From Spirochaetaceae bacterium bin103 (GTDB lineage Bacteria; Spirochaetota; Spirochaetia; SZUA-6; Bin103), in the NCBI GenBank assembly GCA_002238925.1, contig MPNH01000006.1:1-64000 (forward strand): a stretch of 64,000 nt of DNA, given 5' to 3'. The notes under the pieces were generated by a model that ran no database searches, was not told where the DNA came from, and saw nothing but the letters and a program-made list of their open reading frames with translations. The translations under genes and the position numbers were made by a program. Position 1 is the stretch's first letter, and each line of letters begins with the position of its first letter. Positions 41,832-49,962 of the stretch are shown one piece after another.

Positions 41832-43542
41832 TCAGGCCAGATCTCCGGGATCGATAAACGCGCCGACCAGGTGGCTCTTGCCGCCGTCGTCGCCGAAGTT
41901 GGTGTAATCCACGAACACGATGGTGCCGTCCTCCTGTTGCAGCCAGGAGGAGTAGCCGTGGTCCGGGCCCGGCTTCTGGTCCGGATGGTTGCCGTGCACC
42001 TGGGTAAGCCGGTCGCGCTGGTACTGGTCGGGCCAGATGCCGTCCGCCGCCGCCCAACTCCAGCGCCAGTCGGTGAGCCGGGGATTGCGCGTCTCGTAGC
42101 GCACCCGCCGCCACCAACTCGTGCCCGCGTCGCCGACCTGCCCGAACATGGTGCGCGCATACAGCGGACCGCCGCGCATGAATTCACTCATGGCCAGCTC
42201 CTCGTGGAACACGCTCGCCGAGCGCACCACCTCGCCGTCCACCCGCACCTCCAGCAGCCCGCGCCGGTGCGAGATCCGCACGGTGCGGAAGTGGGAGAAG
42301 TCGACCGCCGCCGGCCGCCGGTCGGCCAGCGACAGGTGGTCGCCGGCAAGCGACAGCACCACCGGCCCCCGGTTGGACCGCAGCCGTGAAATCGACAGGA
42401 ACGCCGCCGGCTCGCTGCCTTCCACCTTCACCTCCGCCTCGAACACGATTTCGCTGCGGCCACCCTCCGGCGGCAGCAGGTTGAACCGGCACTCGTGGTC
42501 GGGGCGGTTGTCGATGCGTAGGGCGTCGGCGGTCAGCTCGGCGGCAAACTTGCGCCGTGGCCCGCCGACCTGGTAGGTGCCCGCCTCGGCGCGCAGATTG
42601 CCGCACCAGGCGTAGGGGCCGAGGCCGGCGCTCACCTGGCGGCCGGGGGACAGCACGCCGCCGCGGGGGAGCGGCCTGCGCGCGCGGATCGCGGCACCAG
42701 GCGTAGGTGCCGAGGCCGCCGTTCACGTGCCGGCCGGTGACCAGCACGCGCCCGTCGGCGAGACGCTTGGCATAGGGACGATGCAGCGCGAACGGGCACA
42801 TTTGCGGCGGCGTCCAGGTGGCGCCGTGGTCGCTGGAGAAGGCGACAAAGCTGGGGATGCCGGCGGAGTGGTTTTCGCGCAACACGCAGGCCAGCTCGCC
42901 GCCCGCGCCCGCACCGCCGTCGGCACCGCCGTCCAGAAACACCAGCGCCCCTTCGCAGAATCGATGGTAGCCATCGTGCGCCACCTCCGCCGCCTCGCGC
43001 CACGTCGTGCCGCCGTCGTCCGACAGCGACAGGATCTCGGCAAACTCCTGGCTGTCCGGCCGCATGATGTGCGTGAGCACGGCCAGCTTGCCGTTGCCCA
43101 ACTCCAGCATGCGGTCCGGCTCGAAGCCCATGATGCCGGTTTCCACGGCCGGCCCCCAGGTACGCCCGTCATCGCTGCTCCACCACGCCAGGTTGGCGGG
43201 CGGCTGGTCGGGGTGGAAGTGACCGTCGTCGTCACGGTCGCACAGCACCACCAGCCGGCCGTCGCCGAGGCGGCTCAGGCGCGGGGTCACCAGGCGCTCT
43301 TCCCCGGCCTGCAAGTCGGCGCGCGCCACCTCGGCCTGCTTGTTCCAGGTGCGGCCGCCGTCATCGCTGGCCAGCAGGGTGAGGATCACGAAATCGCTCG
43401 CCCAATGGCGATCGGTATCGGCGTATACCAGCAGCATCCGCTCGGAGGGCAGACGCACGATGTCGGGGTTCTTGGTGAATCGTCCGGGACTGCGCCAGAT
43501 GTCGAACGTGGTGTGATGGAGAGAGTGCTCGGGTATCTTCAT
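41832..43542 (-). pseudogene. Sialidase-like (BNR repeat) exo-glycosidase gene, frameshifted
   Basis: Six-bladed beta-propeller protein of the sialidase/BNR superfamily, about 570 codons in two frames. Asp-box motifs are visible: SDDGGRTWNK, SSDDGRTWGP, SDDGGTTWRE and SSDHGATWTP. The first frame (from ATG 43542, MKIPEHSLHH) reaches RHVNGGLGTYAWCRD at about 42700. The second frame resumes with RQVSAGLGPYAWCGNLRAE and runs to the stop at 41832, with a laminin-G/lectin-like region (VVLSLAGDHLSLADRRPAA). The two versions of the GLGxYAWC motif form a direct repeat offset by 91 bp, and removing one copy would restore one frame. No signal peptide. Confidence 0.75.
42603..42750 (-). repeat. Diverged direct repeat, 91-bp offset, at the sialidase-like frameshift
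   Basis: GCACCAGGCGTAGG begins at 42603 and again at 42694. Similarity extends over roughly 60 bp at about 80 percent by eye. The offset is not a multiple of three and coincides with the frame change. Confidence 0.65.
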
Positions 43543-43566
43543 TGTGCTGATCAGGTAACCTGCGGG

Positions 43567-43596
43567 ACTGTACCTCAATCTCGCGTGCCCTGTCAC
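43567..43596 (-). promoter_or_regulatory. Predicted promoter of the sialidase-like gene
   Basis: Minus strand: GTGACA (43591-43596), 18-bp spacer, TACAGT (43567-43572). The leader would be about 18 nt. It stands back to back with the plus-strand promoter at 43604-43632. Confidence 0.45.
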
Positions 43597-43603
43597 CGCG
43601 GCG

Positions 43604-43632
43604 TTGCACTGCCCGTATCGGGGGCGTACAGT
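43604..43632 (+). promoter_or_regulatory. Predicted leaderless promoter of the PhyH gene at 43640
   Basis: TTGCAC (43604-43609), 17-bp spacer, TACAGT (43627-43632), then seven bases to the ATG. Confidence 0.55.
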
Positions 43633-43639
43633 GAGGGTC

Positions 43640-44560
43640 ATGAGTGATGCTGCAATCCGCGCCGCCTACGAGCGCGACGGCTACCTGGTGGCGCGCAATG
43701 TGCTGAGCGCTGCCGATCTCGATCCGGTGCGGGAGCTTCTGGCCGGCCACGTCGACGAGTACGCCTGCCAGATGCATACGGAGGGCAAGATCGATTCGCT
43801 GTTCGAGGAGCAGCCCTTCACGCGCCGCTTTGCCGCGATCTGCACCGCAATGAACAGTTCGCCGCGCGGTTGGATCGGGAACACGCTCGACAAGGCGTAC
43901 TTCGATCTGTACCGCCATCCCGGCATCGTGCGGGTGCTGGGTGCGATCCTGGGGCCGGAAGTGTGCGAGTTGGGCGGGCTGAACGTCCGCACCAAGATTC
44001 CCGAGGCGGAGATCACCGCCTTTCCGTGGCACCAGGACAGCCACTACTACAACGAGCCGGCCAAGGGCAAACGGGTCGGTCACACCGAGGCGGCGCACAT
44101 CGTTACCGTGTGGGTGCCGCTGGTCGACGCCACCGTGGCCAACGGCTGCATCTGGGTCATGCCGGGCAGCCATCGCTGGGGACTGCTGGACGCGGCGCGC
44201 GGCGAAGACATGAATGTGCGCACCGATGAGGAAATCGAGCAACGCGGTACGCCGCAGGCCGTGGAGATGGCTGCCGGCGACGTGCTGTACCTGACCAATC
44301 TCACCTTCCACACCAGCAAGATGAACCGCACCAGCGACGCGCGTTGGAGCATCGACTTCCGCTACCACGTACCGGCAACGGCGCTTGCCGGGCCGGCGCG
44401 CGACGTGATGGAGGAATTCGGCACGCGCCAGCGGGCGGGCGGGAGAGTGCCGCTGCCGGTGCTCAGCGCGTCGCCGCTTCCGAGTTGGGACGAGTGGCTC
44501 GACGCGACGATGCAGTTGCGTGCCCACAACGCACGCATCGCTGCCGGCGGCAAGGCATGA
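43640..44560 (+). CDS. Phytanoyl-CoA dioxygenase (PhyH) family protein
   Basis: Fe(II)/2-oxoglutarate oxygenase of 306 aa. His131 and Asp133 in AFPWHQDSHYY are the first two iron ligands; His224 in LTFHTSKMNR is the likely third, followed by Arg in DARWSIDFRY. VMPGSHRWG is the typical core strand. ATG chosen seven bases after a predicted -10 box. The next PhyH gene overlaps its stop as ATGA, so two distinct oxygenases are made from one message. Confidence 0.92.
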   Translation: MSDAAIRAAYERDGYLVARNVLSAADLDPVRELLAGHVDEYACQMHTEGKIDSLFEEQPFTRRFAAICTAMNSSPRGWIGNTLDKAYFDLYRHPGIVRVLGAILGPEVCELGGLNVRTKIPEAEITAFPWHQDSHYYNEPAKGKRVGHTEAAHIVTVWVPLVDATVANGCIWVMPGSHRWGLLDAARGEDMNVRTDEEIEQRGTPQAVEMAAGDVLYLTNLTFHTSKMNRTSDARWSIDFRYHVPATALAGPARDVMEEFGTRQRAGGRVPLPVLSASPLPSWDEWLDATMQLRAHNARIAAGGKA

Positions 44561-45366
44561 CGCGGCGCCACCCGTCCGCGGAGGCGCTGGCGGGTGTCGC
44601 GCCGGATCCCGGCACCGGCGGGCCGGATCGGCCGCGTTGGTCGGGTCGGCTGTCCTCGGAGCAGCAGGCGGAATTCGCCAGGCACGGCTACCTGGTCGTG
44701 GCCGATGTGTTGCCGGTACCGGAACTGGCCGCACTCGACGCCGAGTTCGAAGCCGCCTACCGGGAACGGATCGCCGACCCGGCGATCGCCGCCGACGACC
44801 AGCGGCGCAACCAGATTCACCGGCTCGGCACCGACTCGGAGAGTTCGCGCCGGCTGGCCTGCGATCCGCGCATCCTCGGCCTGGTGGAAGACCTGGTGTA
44901 TCCCGGCCTGGCCCTGTTCTCGGCGAAGCTGATCTCGAAGGGCCCGCACGAACCGCATAATGTGTGCCACTGGCACCAGGACGAGGCGTACTGGAACATC
45001 TACGGAGCCAGCGACCGGCGCATGTCGATCTGGTTGCCGCTGCAGGACACGCACCGCCGCAACGGCTGCCTGCGCGTGGTACCCGGCAGTCACCGCCGCC
45101 GCATCGTTCCACACCAGCCGCGCTCGTCCCGCGACCACGGCGCCTGCCGGCTCAGCTTCCTGCCCGGAGAGCGGGAGTTGCGCAACACGGTGTACTGCGA
45201 GATACCCGCGGGCAGCGCGGTACTGTTCTCCAACAAGATCTTCCACTCCTCGCTCGGCAACCACACGGGCCGCCATCGCCGGGCGTTCATCCTCACCTAC
45301 ATGGAAGCCGCCGCCGGCGCCGGCAAGGACAGCGATTTTACTATCCTGCGTCCCGCCGCAGCGTAG
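44557..45366 (+). CDS. Phytanoyl-CoA dioxygenase (PhyH) family protein
   Basis: Second oxygenase of the pair, 269 aa. Iron ligands: His140 and Asp142 in CHWHQDEAYW, His230 in NKIFHSSLGNHTG; Arg follows in RHRRAF. VVPGSHRRRI marks the core. It differs clearly from its neighbour, so this is not a recent duplication. Coupled by ATGA to the upstream gene; ends 12 bp before a convergent third PhyH gene. Confidence 0.92.
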   Translation: MTRRHPSAEALAGVAPDPGTGGPDRPRWSGRLSSEQQAEFARHGYLVVADVLPVPELAALDAEFEAAYRERIADPAIAADDQRRNQIHRLGTDSESSRRLACDPRILGLVEDLVYPGLALFSAKLISKGPHEPHNVCHWHQDEAYWNIYGASDRRMSIWLPLQDTHRRNGCLRVVPGSHRRRIVPHQPRSSRDHGACRLSFLPGERELRNTVYCEIPAGSAVLFSNKIFHSSLGNHTGRHRRAFILTYMEAAAGAGKDSDFTILRPAAA

Positions 45367-45378
45367 CCGGACGGTCTG

Positions 45379-46212
45379 TCAGCCGGCGCCGCAGGGGAGG
45401 GGAACCACCTTCTGCCGTCCGGTGTAGTCGTGGCCGCGCAGCATCGCCACCTCGCGCGGTTCGTCGGGCGCATGGCGCGCGCGGTCGCGCCCGGCGCCGC
45501 GCGGATTGCCGGTCACGCGGACGAACGGCACGCTGATGCGCGGCGTCAGGCCGACCCGCGCAAGCGGCGTCTGGTTGGGACCCGAGCCGTGCAGCGTATT
45601 CTCGTTGAACAGCACGAATTCGCCGGGACGCAGCAGGATTGTGCGCACGGCGTGCGGGTCGATTGCCTCTGCAGGGACCGAGCGTCCGAACGAACGGCGC
45701 TCGGGATCATGTTCGTGATGGAATGTCTTCGTGTGCGAGCCGGCGACCACCCGCATGCAGCCGTTCTCTTCGGTGGCCTCGGTAATGGCGATCCATGCCG
45801 ACACCAGCACCAGCGGTTGCAGGCCGAAGTAGGCGCCGTCCTGATGCCACGGCACCTCGGCGTAGCGCGCCGCGTCACCGGACTCCTGCACAACCGGCGG
45901 CTTCACCTGGAAGTTGGAGCGCCAGATCATCAGGTCGGGGCCGAGCAGCGACGCCACGCGATCGATCAATTCGGGGCGTCGGCAGATCCGGCACACGGTG
46001 CGGTGGTCGAGATGGCGGTCGTGGTAGTGCAGCGTGGGATCGTCATGTGCGGCCGGTTCGATGATCTCCCGCTCGATCATCCTGCGGGCCACCCCCATCT
46101 CCGCCTCGCCGAGCAGAGAGTAGGGACCGACGACGCCATCGCGGTGATACCGCTCCACCTCGGAATCGCTCAGGGCGAATCCCAGACCGCTGACGGACGG
46201 CGTGTTGCTCAT
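45379..46212 (-). CDS. Phytanoyl-CoA dioxygenase (PhyH) family protein
   Basis: Third oxygenase of the island, 277 aa, minus strand. Iron ligands: His123 and Asp125 in VPWHQDGAYFG, His208 in NENTLHGSGPNQT, then Arg in ARVGLTPRI. The segment MRVVAGSHTKTFHH is the typical core strand. The C-terminus GRDRARHAPDEP is often seen in the longer PhyH subgroup. ATG seven bases after a predicted -10 box. Confidence 0.92.
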   Translation of the reverse strand: MSNTPSVSGLGFALSDSEVERYHRDGVVGPYSLLGEAEMGVARRMIEREIIEPAAHDDPTLHYHDRHLDHRTVCRICRRPELIDRVASLLGPDLMIWRSNFQVKPPVVQESGDAARYAEVPWHQDGAYFGLQPLVLVSAWIAITEATEENGCMRVVAGSHTKTFHHEHDPERRSFGRSVPAEAIDPHAVRTILLRPGEFVLFNENTLHGSGPNQTPLARVGLTPRISVPFVRVTGNPRGAGRDRARHAPDEPREVAMLRGHDYTGRQKVVPLPCGAG

Positions 46213-46219
46213 GCTCCTG

Positions 46220-46248
46220 ATGGTAGCGAGCTTGCCCCCCGTGGTGAA
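46220..46248 (-). promoter_or_regulatory. Predicted leaderless promoter of the PhyH gene at 45379
   Basis: Minus strand: TTCACC (46243-46248), 17-bp spacer, TACCAT (46220-46225), then seven bases to the ATG. An AGGAG lies only one base before the ATG, too close for normal initiation. Confidence 0.5.
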
Positions 46249-46282
46249 CCGGTAGCGTCAGCGTACCGGCCAGCCGGCGTGG

Positions 46283-46311
46283 TTGACGGGAACCGGTACG
46301 GGTCCTAGAGT
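46283..46311 (+). promoter_or_regulatory. Predicted promoter of the isomerase/epimerase gene
   Basis: TTGACG (46283-46288), 17-bp spacer, TAGAGT (46306-46311), then 17 bases containing GGGGA before the GTG start. GTACCGG (46263-46269) and CCGGTAC (46293-46299) form an inverted repeat reaching into the spacer, a possible operator. Confidence 0.5.
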
Positions 46312-46328
46312 CCGCCGGGGAATACGAA

Positions 46329-47177
46329 GTGCGGCTGGGTCTGGTATCAAACGTCTGGAACGTACAGCTTGCCGGTGGCGAAGATCTGTGCGATTTGGTC
46401 GGCACCGCCGCCCGGCGCGGCTTTCGCGTGATTGAACTGCGCCAGAGGTCGCTCGGCCGGTACGAATCTGCCGATGAGGCGCTGCCGGACGTTCGAGCCC
46501 TCGGCGCCCTGGCGGCACAGTTTCCCAACCTCCACTTCGTCGCCGCCTACGAGGTGCCGTTCCTGGACCCGGGCACGGCGCCCGATGAACGGTACTTCGC
46601 CGCGGCGGCGGCGCTGTCCCGCGCGGTTGCCAACGGACGCCGGCCGCACGTCCGCCTGGTCGACCTGCGCACGTCGGCGGAGCAGCTTGCCGAGTGGGGC
46701 GCCGCGGCCGCGGGACGCACCATCGCAAGCCTTGCCGCCGCGCTGCGGGAGGACGGCGCGATCCTCTCCGTCGAGAACTCCCGGCAGCCGTGGCCGCTGC
46801 TCGCGGCAGCCATCGACGCCGCCCGCGCCGAGCTGGGTGCGAACGGCGAGTCGCTGCGGGTCTGCTTCGACCCCTGCAACTTCGCCGCCATGGGCGATCG
46901 CACCGACCCCGCTTCCGTGTATGAAACCCTCACCCCCGAACAGGTCGGCATGCTGCATTTCAAGCAGCGCCGCGCCGGCACGCTCGACGTCACCGTGGCG
47001 GAGGGTGCGGTGGACTGGCCGCGCCTGGTACCGCTGATCGTCGCCCGCCGCCTGTTCCGCCAGGGCCTGTTCGAGATGGCAAGCGACCCCCGGTTGTGGG
47101 ACCACCTGGAGCACAGCAGCGCCTACCTGCGCCGCCTGTGGCGGCAGACCGGTACCGATGAACCCTGGGGAGGATAA
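46329..47177 (+). CDS. Sugar phosphate isomerase/epimerase family protein (xylose isomerase-like TIM barrel)
   Basis: TIM-barrel protein of 282 aa of the AP-endonuclease-2/xylose-isomerase-like superfamily. Characteristic parts: LGLVSNVWN at strand 1, GFRVIELRQRS at strand 2, AILSVENSRQPW supplying a metal Glu, RVCFDPCNFAAMG, and MLHFKQRR with the His. Members interconvert keto sugars or inositol derivatives. GTG start. Its stop directly abuts the stop of the convergent MFS gene, leaving no intergenic bases. Confidence 0.85.
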   Translation: MRLGLVSNVWNVQLAGGEDLCDLVGTAARRGFRVIELRQRSLGRYESADEALPDVRALGALAAQFPNLHFVAAYEVPFLDPGTAPDERYFAAAAALSRAVANGRRPHVRLVDLRTSAEQLAEWGAAAAGRTIASLAAALREDGAILSVENSRQPWPLLAAAIDAARAELGANGESLRVCFDPCNFAAMGDRTDPASVYETLTPEQVGMLHFKQRRAGTLDVTVAEGAVDWPRLVPLIVARRLFRQGLFEMASDPRLWDHLEHSSAYLRRLWRQTGTDEPWGG

Positions 47178-48407
47178 TCATTGGCGGGGCGGGCGGCGGG
47201 GAGATGCGTCGCCGGCGGCGGCGAGGCAGAGCATGCCGGCGACGAACAGGACCGCAATGATCAGGAAGGGGGAGGTAAAGGAACCTGAGCGGTCGTGCAG
47301 CCAGCCCGCAAGCACCGGCCCGCCCGCCAATGAACCTATCATCACCATCTGCACCACCCCCATGATGCTGCCGAACGCTTTCATGCCGAACGCTTCCTGC
47401 ACCACCAGGAGCAGCAGCGCGCCGAGACCGCCAAACCCCATCCCGAACACGATAATGCCCACCCACATGGCCGGCACCGACGTAGCCAGAGCCATTATCA
47501 CGAGCCCCACGGTCTGCAGCGCCACCGACACGATACAGGCGCGGCGCGCGGTCCATCGCTCGCTGGCGCGCCCGTACACGATCTTGGCGGCAATGCCCAT
47601 GGCGGCAATCACGGCCAGGCCGGTGGTGGCGAGCGCGGGCGGAAAGCCGTGTTCGCCGAAGTGCTGGCGCAGTTGGGTCAGCACGCCCTGGTAGGTGAAC
47701 GTCGCCCCGAACAGGCCGGCGAGCACCAGCCAGAAGCGCCGGCTGCGCACCGCCTCGGCCAGCGAAATGCCGCTGCCGGCCAGCCCGCGCGCAGCAGCAG
47801 CGGTGGCGCCGCGCCCGGTGGCGTGCATCTCCCGGTCCACCTGATCCGGGTCCTCGCGGATCGCGAACAGGGCAACCACGGCCAATAACGCAATGAGGCT
47901 ACCAAAGGCTACATAACCCCATTGCCAGCCACCGGCCGCAATCATGGCCGCCGCCAGCGCCGGCATAGTGAGCCCGCCCACGTTGTTGCCGGACGTCACC
48001 GCACCCATCACGCGGCCGCGCGTGGCAGGGAACCATAGCGCCACCAGCTTGCCCGATGCGAGCGACGTGGCGCCGGGAAAGCCCGCGTACACCAGCGCGC
48101 TGAACAGGTACCAGTGCCACAACGAACTGATCAGCGGGCGCAGCAGGAATCCCGCCGCCACCAGCAGCAGCGAGATCACTGCCACCGGGCGCGCACCCCA
48201 CCGGTCGAGCACGCGGCCAAGCAGGGGGGCCACCAGGCCCGAGACCACAGCCAGACTCAGCGACAGGTTGAGTGCCGTCTGGCTCCATCCGAAGTGGTCG
48301 CGCAGTGGCGCGGCGAACTCGCCGAACGCGTACTGGCTGGTACCGATGGTCAGGCCGGTGGAGAGAAACATCACCACGGCGATCGGGTAACCGCGGTACA
48401 CGGTCAT
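47178..48407 (-). CDS. MFS transporter
   Basis: Major facilitator of 409 aa with twelve hydrophobic segments. The loop 2-3 motif LLGRVLDRWGARPV is present, and the second half repeats it as YGRASERWTARRA. The group resembles oxalate/formate or monocarboxylate-type transporters (NreB/OFA-like), but the substrate is not certain. It is divergent from the cupin gene, with only 62 bp between them, and convergent with the isomerase gene. Confidence 0.9.
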   Translation of the reverse strand: MTVYRGYPIAVVMFLSTGLTIGTSQYAFGEFAAPLRDHFGWSQTALNLSLSLAVVSGLVAPLLGRVLDRWGARPVAVISLLLVAAGFLLRPLISSLWHWYLFSALVYAGFPGATSLASGKLVALWFPATRGRVMGAVTSGNNVGGLTMPALAAAMIAAGGWQWGYVAFGSLIALLAVVALFAIREDPDQVDREMHATGRGATAAAARGLAGSGISLAEAVRSRRFWLVLAGLFGATFTYQGVLTQLRQHFGEHGFPPALATTGLAVIAAMGIAAKIVYGRASERWTARRACIVSVALQTVGLVIMALATSVPAMWVGIIVFGMGFGGLGALLLLVVQEAFGMKAFGSIMGVVQMVMIGSLAGGPVLAGWLHDRSGSFTSPFLIIAVLFVAGMLCLAAAGDASPRRPPRQ

Positions 48408-48434
48408 GCAGAGCGCCTCGGCGGCGGCGCAGGG

Positions 48435-48463
48435 TCGACACGCGATGCCGCTGACACTATGGT
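48435..48463 (+). promoter_or_regulatory. Predicted leaderless promoter of the cupin gene
   Basis: TCGACA (48435-48440), 17-bp spacer, TATGGT (48458-48463), then six bases to the ATG at 48470. Confidence 0.55.
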
Positions 48464-48469
48464 CAGACC

Positions 48470-48880
48470 ATGAGTCAAGGTCAGTTTTTTGCGCGCGACG
48501 AGGTACAGCGCGATGCGTTGGATGGTTTCGAGCTCGGTTGGCACAGCCGTCCGGAGACTACCGCGGCCGAGCAGCTCGTGGTAATAGAGGTGAAGCTCGA
48601 TCCCGGCGGCGGCCACAACTTTCACCGGCATCCCAACCAGGAAGAGGTGATCTACGTGCTCGACGGCGAAATCGAGCAGTGGGTCGACCGCCGCAAGCAG
48701 ACGCTGACCGCCGGCGATTCCGCGTTCATTCCCGCCGCCATGGTGCACGCCTCGTTCAACGTGTCGGCGGCGCCGGCCAAGGTGCTGGCCATTCTTGCAC
48801 CGTGTATCGGTGCGGAGGGCTACGAGTTGGACGAGGTGCACGAGCAGTCCCCCTGGAACGGGTTGCGCAGCAGCGGCTGA
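48470..48880 (+). CDS. Cupin domain protein
   Basis: Single-domain cupin of 136 aa. Motif 1 is HNFHRHPNQEEVIYVLDGEIE, supplying two His and a Glu for metal; motif 2 is AFIPAAMVHASFN with the third His. Cytoplasmic. Small cupins of this sort are isomerases, dioxygenases or sugar-binding regulators; nothing here decides between them. Start fixed by the close promoter and MSQGQF. Confidence 0.88.
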   Translation: MSQGQFFARDEVQRDALDGFELGWHSRPETTAAEQLVVIEVKLDPGGGHNFHRHPNQEEVIYVLDGEIEQWVDRRKQTLTAGDSAFIPAAMVHASFNVSAAPAKVLAILAPCIGAEGYELDEVHEQSPWNGLRSSG

Positions 48881-48926
48881 CCTGCCGCACTCCCGCGAGC
48901 TGGCCGCGGGAGCCCGCCGGCGTTCG

Positions 48927-49859
48927 CTACGGAGTCCAGTCCGTCATCGTGCCGTACGCCTTCGCCTGCGCCTTGATGTCGACCCCGACGCTCTGCGACC
49001 AGGCGGCCAGCAGCCGTCGGTAGATTGGCCCCGGCTTGCCGTCGCCCACCGGATCGAAGTTGTAGCGCGTGATCGGCAGCATGCAGATGGTGGTGCTCGT
49101 GTACCACGCTTCGTCCGCCTCGCGCACGTCGTAGGGTTCGATGTCCGCCTCGTGCAGCGGGATTCCGTCCGCCCGCGCCAGTTCGATGCAGTACTGCCGC
49201 GACACGCCGCGCAGGATGTCGTGCGGCTTGGGGGTGAAGATCTCGCCGCCGCGCGCCATGAAGAAGTTGTTGCCGGTGCCCTCGGTCACGAAGCCGCGCT
49301 CGTCGGTCAGCAGCGCCATCGCTCCCGGCTCCATCCGCTCCGCTTCCAGATCGGCAATCTTGTAGAAGATGCGGCTGCGGTTCTTGGCCTTGGGGTCGAT
49401 GAAACGCGCCGGCACCGATTGTTGGCGGGGAGTGACGAAGTGCGCCCCGGTATCGTATACGGTGGCGCTGCGCCCGATGTGGCGCACCAGCGGAAACACG
49501 TTGATGGTAACTACCGACCCGGTGCCCTCCCTGACCATCTCCGCGTACAGGTCCATGCCGCCCCTGGTGACGTTGTGCATGATCTGGAAGTCCAGGTCGC
49601 CCACGGCCGGCAGGTTGCGCTCGATGGTTTCGAGGGTGGCAGCGAGCATCTGCGCCTGGTCGAGGCCGCAGTCGATGCCGGCGTAACGCAGCGACCCGTA
49701 CAACCGGTCGAGGTGATGCTGCAGCCGAAACGGGCGCTGATTGAACGCCCGGGTCATCTCGAACACCATGTCGCCGTACATCAGAGCACAGTCGAAAATG
49801 GAGATCCGCGCCTCCGTTTCCGGGACGTAGTCGCCATTCAGATATACCACTCGCGGCAT
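48927..49859 (-). CDS. Aminotransferase class IV (branched-chain/D-amino-acid type)
   Basis: PLP enzyme of fold type IV, 310 aa. Recognisable segments: YLNGDYVPETEARISIFDCALMYGD at the N-terminus, the PLP Lys in RSRIFYKIAD, ALLTDERGFVTEGTGNNFF and the phosphate-binding TSTTICMLP. Start ATG preceded by GGGGGAG. Its own promoter (49909-49937) and a leader hairpin stand upstream. The preceding gene is a class III aminotransferase, so both may act on one amino compound. Confidence 0.9.
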   Translation of the reverse strand: MPRVVYLNGDYVPETEARISIFDCALMYGDMVFEMTRAFNQRPFRLQHHLDRLYGSLRYAGIDCGLDQAQMLAATLETIERNLPAVGDLDFQIMHNVTRGGMDLYAEMVREGTGSVVTINVFPLVRHIGRSATVYDTGAHFVTPRQQSVPARFIDPKAKNRSRIFYKIADLEAERMEPGAMALLTDERGFVTEGTGNNFFMARGGEIFTPKPHDILRGVSRQYCIELARADGIPLHEADIEPYDVREADEAWYTSTTICMLPITRYNFDPVGDGKPGPIYRRLLAAWSQSVGVDIKAQAKAYGTMTDWTP

Positions 49860-49873
49860 TGCGTTGCTCCCCC

Positions 49874-49937
49874 GGGTGGGCGGAAGGTGGACCGCCACCC
49901 ATGCCGGCAGCATGCGCCCCGGAGGGCGCGGCGTCAA
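49874..49937 (-). promoter_or_regulatory. Promoter and leader hairpin of the class IV aminotransferase gene
   Basis: Minus strand: TTGACG (49932-49937), 17-bp spacer, CATGCT (49909-49914). The leader of about 43 nt folds into a GC-rich stem (49874-49883 with 49892-49900, one bulge) just before the ribosome site. A further GCGCCC/GGGCGC hairpin (49914-49929) lies in the spacer and may terminate the upstream class III gene. Confidence 0.45.
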
Positions 49938-49962
49938 CGCCGGCCGGCGGCGGGGGCCGGGC

